A stretch of 8,176 nucleotides of DNA from JACPSX01 sp035288405 [NCBI: bacterium] (GTDB lineage Bacteria; JACPSX01), in contig DATEAK010000197.1 of the NCBI GenBank assembly GCA_035288405.1, forward strand, positions 1-8,176, written 5' to 3'. The notes under the pieces were generated by a model that was given only the letters and a program-made list of their open reading frames with translations, was not told the origin of the DNA and made no database searches. A program made the translations under genes and the position numbers. Shown here piece by piece: positions 6,900 through 8,176 of this stretch (its first letter is position 1; each line of letters begins with the position of its first letter).

Positions 6900-6919
6900 G
6901 TGCAGCGGCTAACCGGCAC
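6900..6919 (-). other. Small hairpin in the untranslated leader of the racemase/decarboxylase-like gene
   Basis: On the transcribed strand GTGC-CGG pairs with CCG-(two-base bulge)-GCAC around a TTAG loop, giving seven GC-rich pairs about 40 nt before the ATG at 6861. It lies in the leader of roughly 180 nt predicted from the promoter at 7047-7076. Apart from this hairpin and that promoter I see no gene or recognised riboswitch in 6862-7154. A regulatory role is possible but unproven; a hairpin of this size can occur by chance. Confidence 0.3.
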
Positions 6920-7046
6920 TGTCCCTCCGTTCGCTGGGTTCGGTAAAGAATGTTTAGGATCAGAGATGGGGGTACGGCTTCTTCCCGTATGGAATGATCA
7001 ACCTGATTTCTCTTTCCTCAGAGAGATATGCCGTCCCGATATGAGA

Positions 7047-7076
7047 AACATAACAAAGGAAGAGGAACTATGTCAA
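7047..7076 (-). promoter_or_regulatory. Candidate sigma70 promoter of the leftward operon
   Basis: On the minus strand a perfect -35 box TTGACA (7076-7071) is followed after 18 bp by TATGTT (7052-7047), four of six matches to the -10 consensus. Transcription would begin near 7040 and run into the gene starting at 6861, leaving a leader of about 180 nt. It is the best promoter-like sequence between the winged-helix gene and the operon. Read-through from the winged-helix gene is also possible, since I see no clear leftward terminator between them. Confidence 0.5.
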
Positions 7077-7154
7077 GGTCAGGAATGGGTGAACTCAGAG
7101 AGGAAAACTATCCTTTCCCCTCTTTTTAAGCTTTGTGCGCAGCTTTCGGGATGC

Positions 7155-7352
7155 CTACTTCAAGAAGACCCGAGTTGTACGCTTCTCTTTCTGCATCTCG
7201 AGCTTACCCTCGCGGGCCAGCCACCCGATGGCTTGGTGGAGCAGATCGCGGGACAGCCGGGTCTTTGCCTGGAGTTTGCTCAACGTCGTCTCACCATTTA
7301 TGTTGAGCGCCTTCCACACAACACCAGCGGACTCCCCAATCTTTTTGATCAT
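7155..7352 (-). CDS. Small winged-helix-turn-helix protein (DUF2582-like)
   Basis: A 65-residue protein starting MIKKIGESAG and continuing VVWKALNINGETTLSKLQ, then LSRDLLHQAIGWLAREGK and a basic tail ending RTTRVFLK. This order of helix 1 (IGESAGVVWKAL), helix-turn-helix (TTLSKLQ...DLLHQAIGWLARE) and beta wing (KLEMQKEKRTTRVFL) fits the small stand-alone winged-helix family known as DUF2582, which is usually 65-80 residues. ATG at 7352 is preferred to the ATG at 7361: the GAGGAGG site touches the latter directly but lies 9 nt before the former. The protein is probably cytoplasmic and DNA-binding. What it regulates is unknown; its own upstream region carries paired direct repeats, one inside its promoter. 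It lies upstream of, and in the same direction as, the transport operon. Confidence 0.82.
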   Translation of the reverse strand: MIKKIGESAGVVWKALNINGETTLSKLQAKTRLSRDLLHQAIGWLAREGKLEMQKEKRTTRVFLK

Positions 7353-7393
7353 ACGACTCATCCTCCTCGGCTACAGGATATGCGGCTTGATTT

Positions 7394-7423
7394 ATTTTAG
7401 GGCTGCAATTCCTTGGAGGTCAA
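7394..7423 (-). promoter_or_regulatory. Candidate sigma70 promoter of the winged-helix gene
   Basis: On the minus strand TTGACC (7423-7418) is followed after 18 bp by TAAAAT (7399-7394); each box matches the consensus at five of six positions. Transcription would begin near 7387, about 35 nt before the ATG at 7352. One copy of a direct repeat (7405-7419) fills most of the spacer and touches the -35 box, which suits a repressor site. Confidence 0.55.
7405..7419 (+). repeat. Direct repeat copy 1, candidate operator
   Basis: GCAATTCCTTGGAGG, nearly identical to GCAATTCTTGGAGG at 7456-7469 (one base longer). The two copies start 51 bp apart, about five helical turns, so a protein bound at both would face the same side of the DNA. 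This copy overlaps the promoter of the winged-helix gene. Confidence 0.45.
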
Positions 7424-7455
7424 TCATTTTTCTTTTCAGGCCATCCGATACGCCG

Positions 7456-7469
7456 GCAATTCTTGGAGG
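7456..7469 (+). repeat. Direct repeat copy 2, candidate operator
   Basis: GCAATTCTTGGAGG, the partner of the copy at 7405-7419. It lies between the winged-helix promoter and the weak promoter proposed for the reductase gene, so one regulator could act on both divergent genes (inference). Neither copy is followed at ribosome-site distance by a plausible start codon and gene, so the GGAGG part is not a functional ribosome site. Confidence 0.4.
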
Positions 7470-7493
7470 GGCGTTTCGGACATCGATCGGTTG

Positions 7494-7522
7494 TTGCCTT
7501 CCTTCCAAAGCCGCACTAAGAT
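7494..7522 (+). promoter_or_regulatory. Weak candidate promoter of the short-chain dehydrogenase gene
   Basis: TTGCCT (7494-7499) and TAAGAT (7517-7522) are separated by 17 bp, with four of six consensus matches each. Transcription would start about 60 nt before the ATG at 7588. It is the best rightward match in the divergent region 7353-7587, but such matches are common by chance. Confidence 0.3.
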
Positions 7523-7587
7523 AGCCGCGTTTGACCAAGGCGAATCGGGAAACTCGACGCAAGCCAACGAAAGAGAAAGATCAACCT

Positions 7588-8176
7588 ATGAGCCCGCCTC
7601 TTTCCGTGAGTCTGGAAGAAAAAATCATCGTGGTGACCGGAGCCGGTCGCGGCATCGGCAAAGCTATGGCCATGACCCTGGCGGAAGCCGGAGGAACTTT
7701 GGCCATTGTGTCCCGCACCCGGGAAGAGATCGAGAGAACTGCCCAACAGATTCGGGATGCGGGCGGCACCGCATACGCTTACCCGGCCGATGTGCGCGAC
7801 GCTTTCCAGATGGAAGATTTGGCCGGCCGGATCCAGAGCCGGTTCGGCCGAGTGGACGTCCTCGTGCACAGCGCCGGGTTCCACGGCGGCCTGCTGATCA
7901 AGCCGATCCTGGAAACTTCCGAGGAAGAATGGGACATGATCCTGGACACGAACTTGAAGGGGACTTTCCTATGCGCTCGCGCGTTTGGCCGCCACATGGT
8001 CAAGCGCCGGCAAGGGAAGATCATTCTCATGGGCTCCATCATCGGAGTCCGGCCCTTCCCGAACCGGATCCCCTACGCCGTCAGCAAAGCCGCGGTCATG
8101 CACTTGACCCGGGCTCTGGCCATGGAGTGGGCCCCCTACAACGTTCTGGTGAACTGCGTGGCCCCCAACTCCTTCG
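7588..8176 (+). CDS. Short-chain dehydrogenase/reductase (SDR), partial, C-terminus off the right edge
   Basis: NAD(P)-dependent oxidoreductase of the classical SDR family; 196 codons are visible of the usual 250 or so. Seen: the nucleotide-binding TGAGRGIG at residues 17-24; Ser42-Arg43 after the second strand, an arginine that often favours NADP(H); the adenine-ring Asp68 (ADV); HSAG at 94-97 in place of the usual NNAG; Asn122 in DTNLKG; catalytic Ser150; and Tyr163-x3-Lys167 (YAVSK). All four catalytic residues are present, so the visible part looks functional. The start is ATG at 7588, with only a weak purine-rich AGAGAAAG upstream; an in-frame TTG at 7531 is a less likely alternative. 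It is transcribed away from the rest of the window. Relatives include 3-oxoacyl-ACP reductases and many sugar, polyol and alcohol dehydrogenases; the substrate is not predictable. Confidence 0.92.
   Translation, partial: MSPPLSVSLEEKIIVVTGAGRGIGKAMAMTLAEAGGTLAIVSRTREEIERTAQQIRDAGGTAYAYPADVRDAFQMEDLAGRIQSRFGRVDVLVHSAGFHGGLLIKPILETSEEEWDMILDTNLKGTFLCARAFGRHMVKRRQGKIILMGSIIGVRPFPNRIPYAVSKAAVMHLTRALAMEWAPYNVLVNCVAPNSF

Noticed and set aside
7070-7129. 19-codon plus-strand frame with a GAGG site before its ATG, ending at a stem-loop (7098-7106 with 7114-7122) followed by five T residues
   Set aside because: It looks like a tiny leader peptide with a terminator, but no plus-strand gene follows, the stem has a mismatch, and the ATG overlaps the good leftward -35 box. 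Probably chance.
6900-7400. 166-codon open frame on the plus strand
   Set aside because: It covers the intergenic leader and the antisense of the winged-helix gene, whose leftward product matches a known family. No ribosome site or recognisable motif supports the plus-strand frame.
1-8176. tRNA, rRNA, CRISPR array, insertion sequence or phage genes
   Set aside because: None seen: no cloverleaf-like segment, regularly spaced repeats, transposase or integrase motifs on either strand by reading.

Overview
The window is bacterial chromosomal DNA, moderately GC-rich by eye, with tightly packed genes, strong GGAGG-type ribosome sites and sigma70-like promoter boxes. The gene content (Liv-type ABC transporter, orphan NMT1-type binding proteins, a decarboxylase/racemase-superfamily enzyme, stand-alone dehydrogenases, a DUF2582-like winged-helix protein) is typical of large-genome environmental or uncultured bacteria such as Desulfobacterota, NC10/Rokubacteria or Tectomicrobia-like lineages. 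The sequence alone does not fix the phylum.

Layout. From about 7040 down to position 1, everything reads leftward and looks like one catabolic or transport operon. Its order in the direction of transcription is: a promoter (TTGACA, 18 bp, TATGTT) with a leader of about 180 nt; an arylmalonate decarboxylase / maleate isomerase / Asp-Glu racemase superfamily enzyme; an intergenic palindrome; a secreted NMT1/SsuA-like binding protein; a short broken start of a hydantoinase/oxoprolinase A gene (hyuA-like); a second, paralogous NMT1-like binding protein; a zinc-type medium-chain dehydrogenase; a LivJ/LivK-like binding protein; LivH; and LivM, which is cut by the left edge. The LivG/LivF ATPases would be expected just beyond that edge. 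Spacings of 2-45 nt between most of the genes support co-transcription.

Right of about 7150 are a small winged-helix protein gene reading leftward and a short-chain dehydrogenase/reductase gene reading rightward, cut by the right edge. They diverge from a 235-bp region that holds a good promoter for the winged-helix gene, a weaker candidate for the reductase gene, and two copies of a 14-15 nt direct repeat, one of them inside the winged-helix promoter.

Function. The leftward genes combine three periplasmic binding proteins of two unrelated folds, one complete set of Liv permease subunits (as far as seen), and two soluble enzymes. The simplest reading, which is inference, is uptake and first processing steps of an organic acid, amino-acid-like or cyclic amide compound. 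The hyuA remnant between the two NMT1-like genes suggests the ancestral operon also carried an ATP-dependent hydantoinase-type enzyme that this lineage has lost. The true substrate cannot be read from the sequence.
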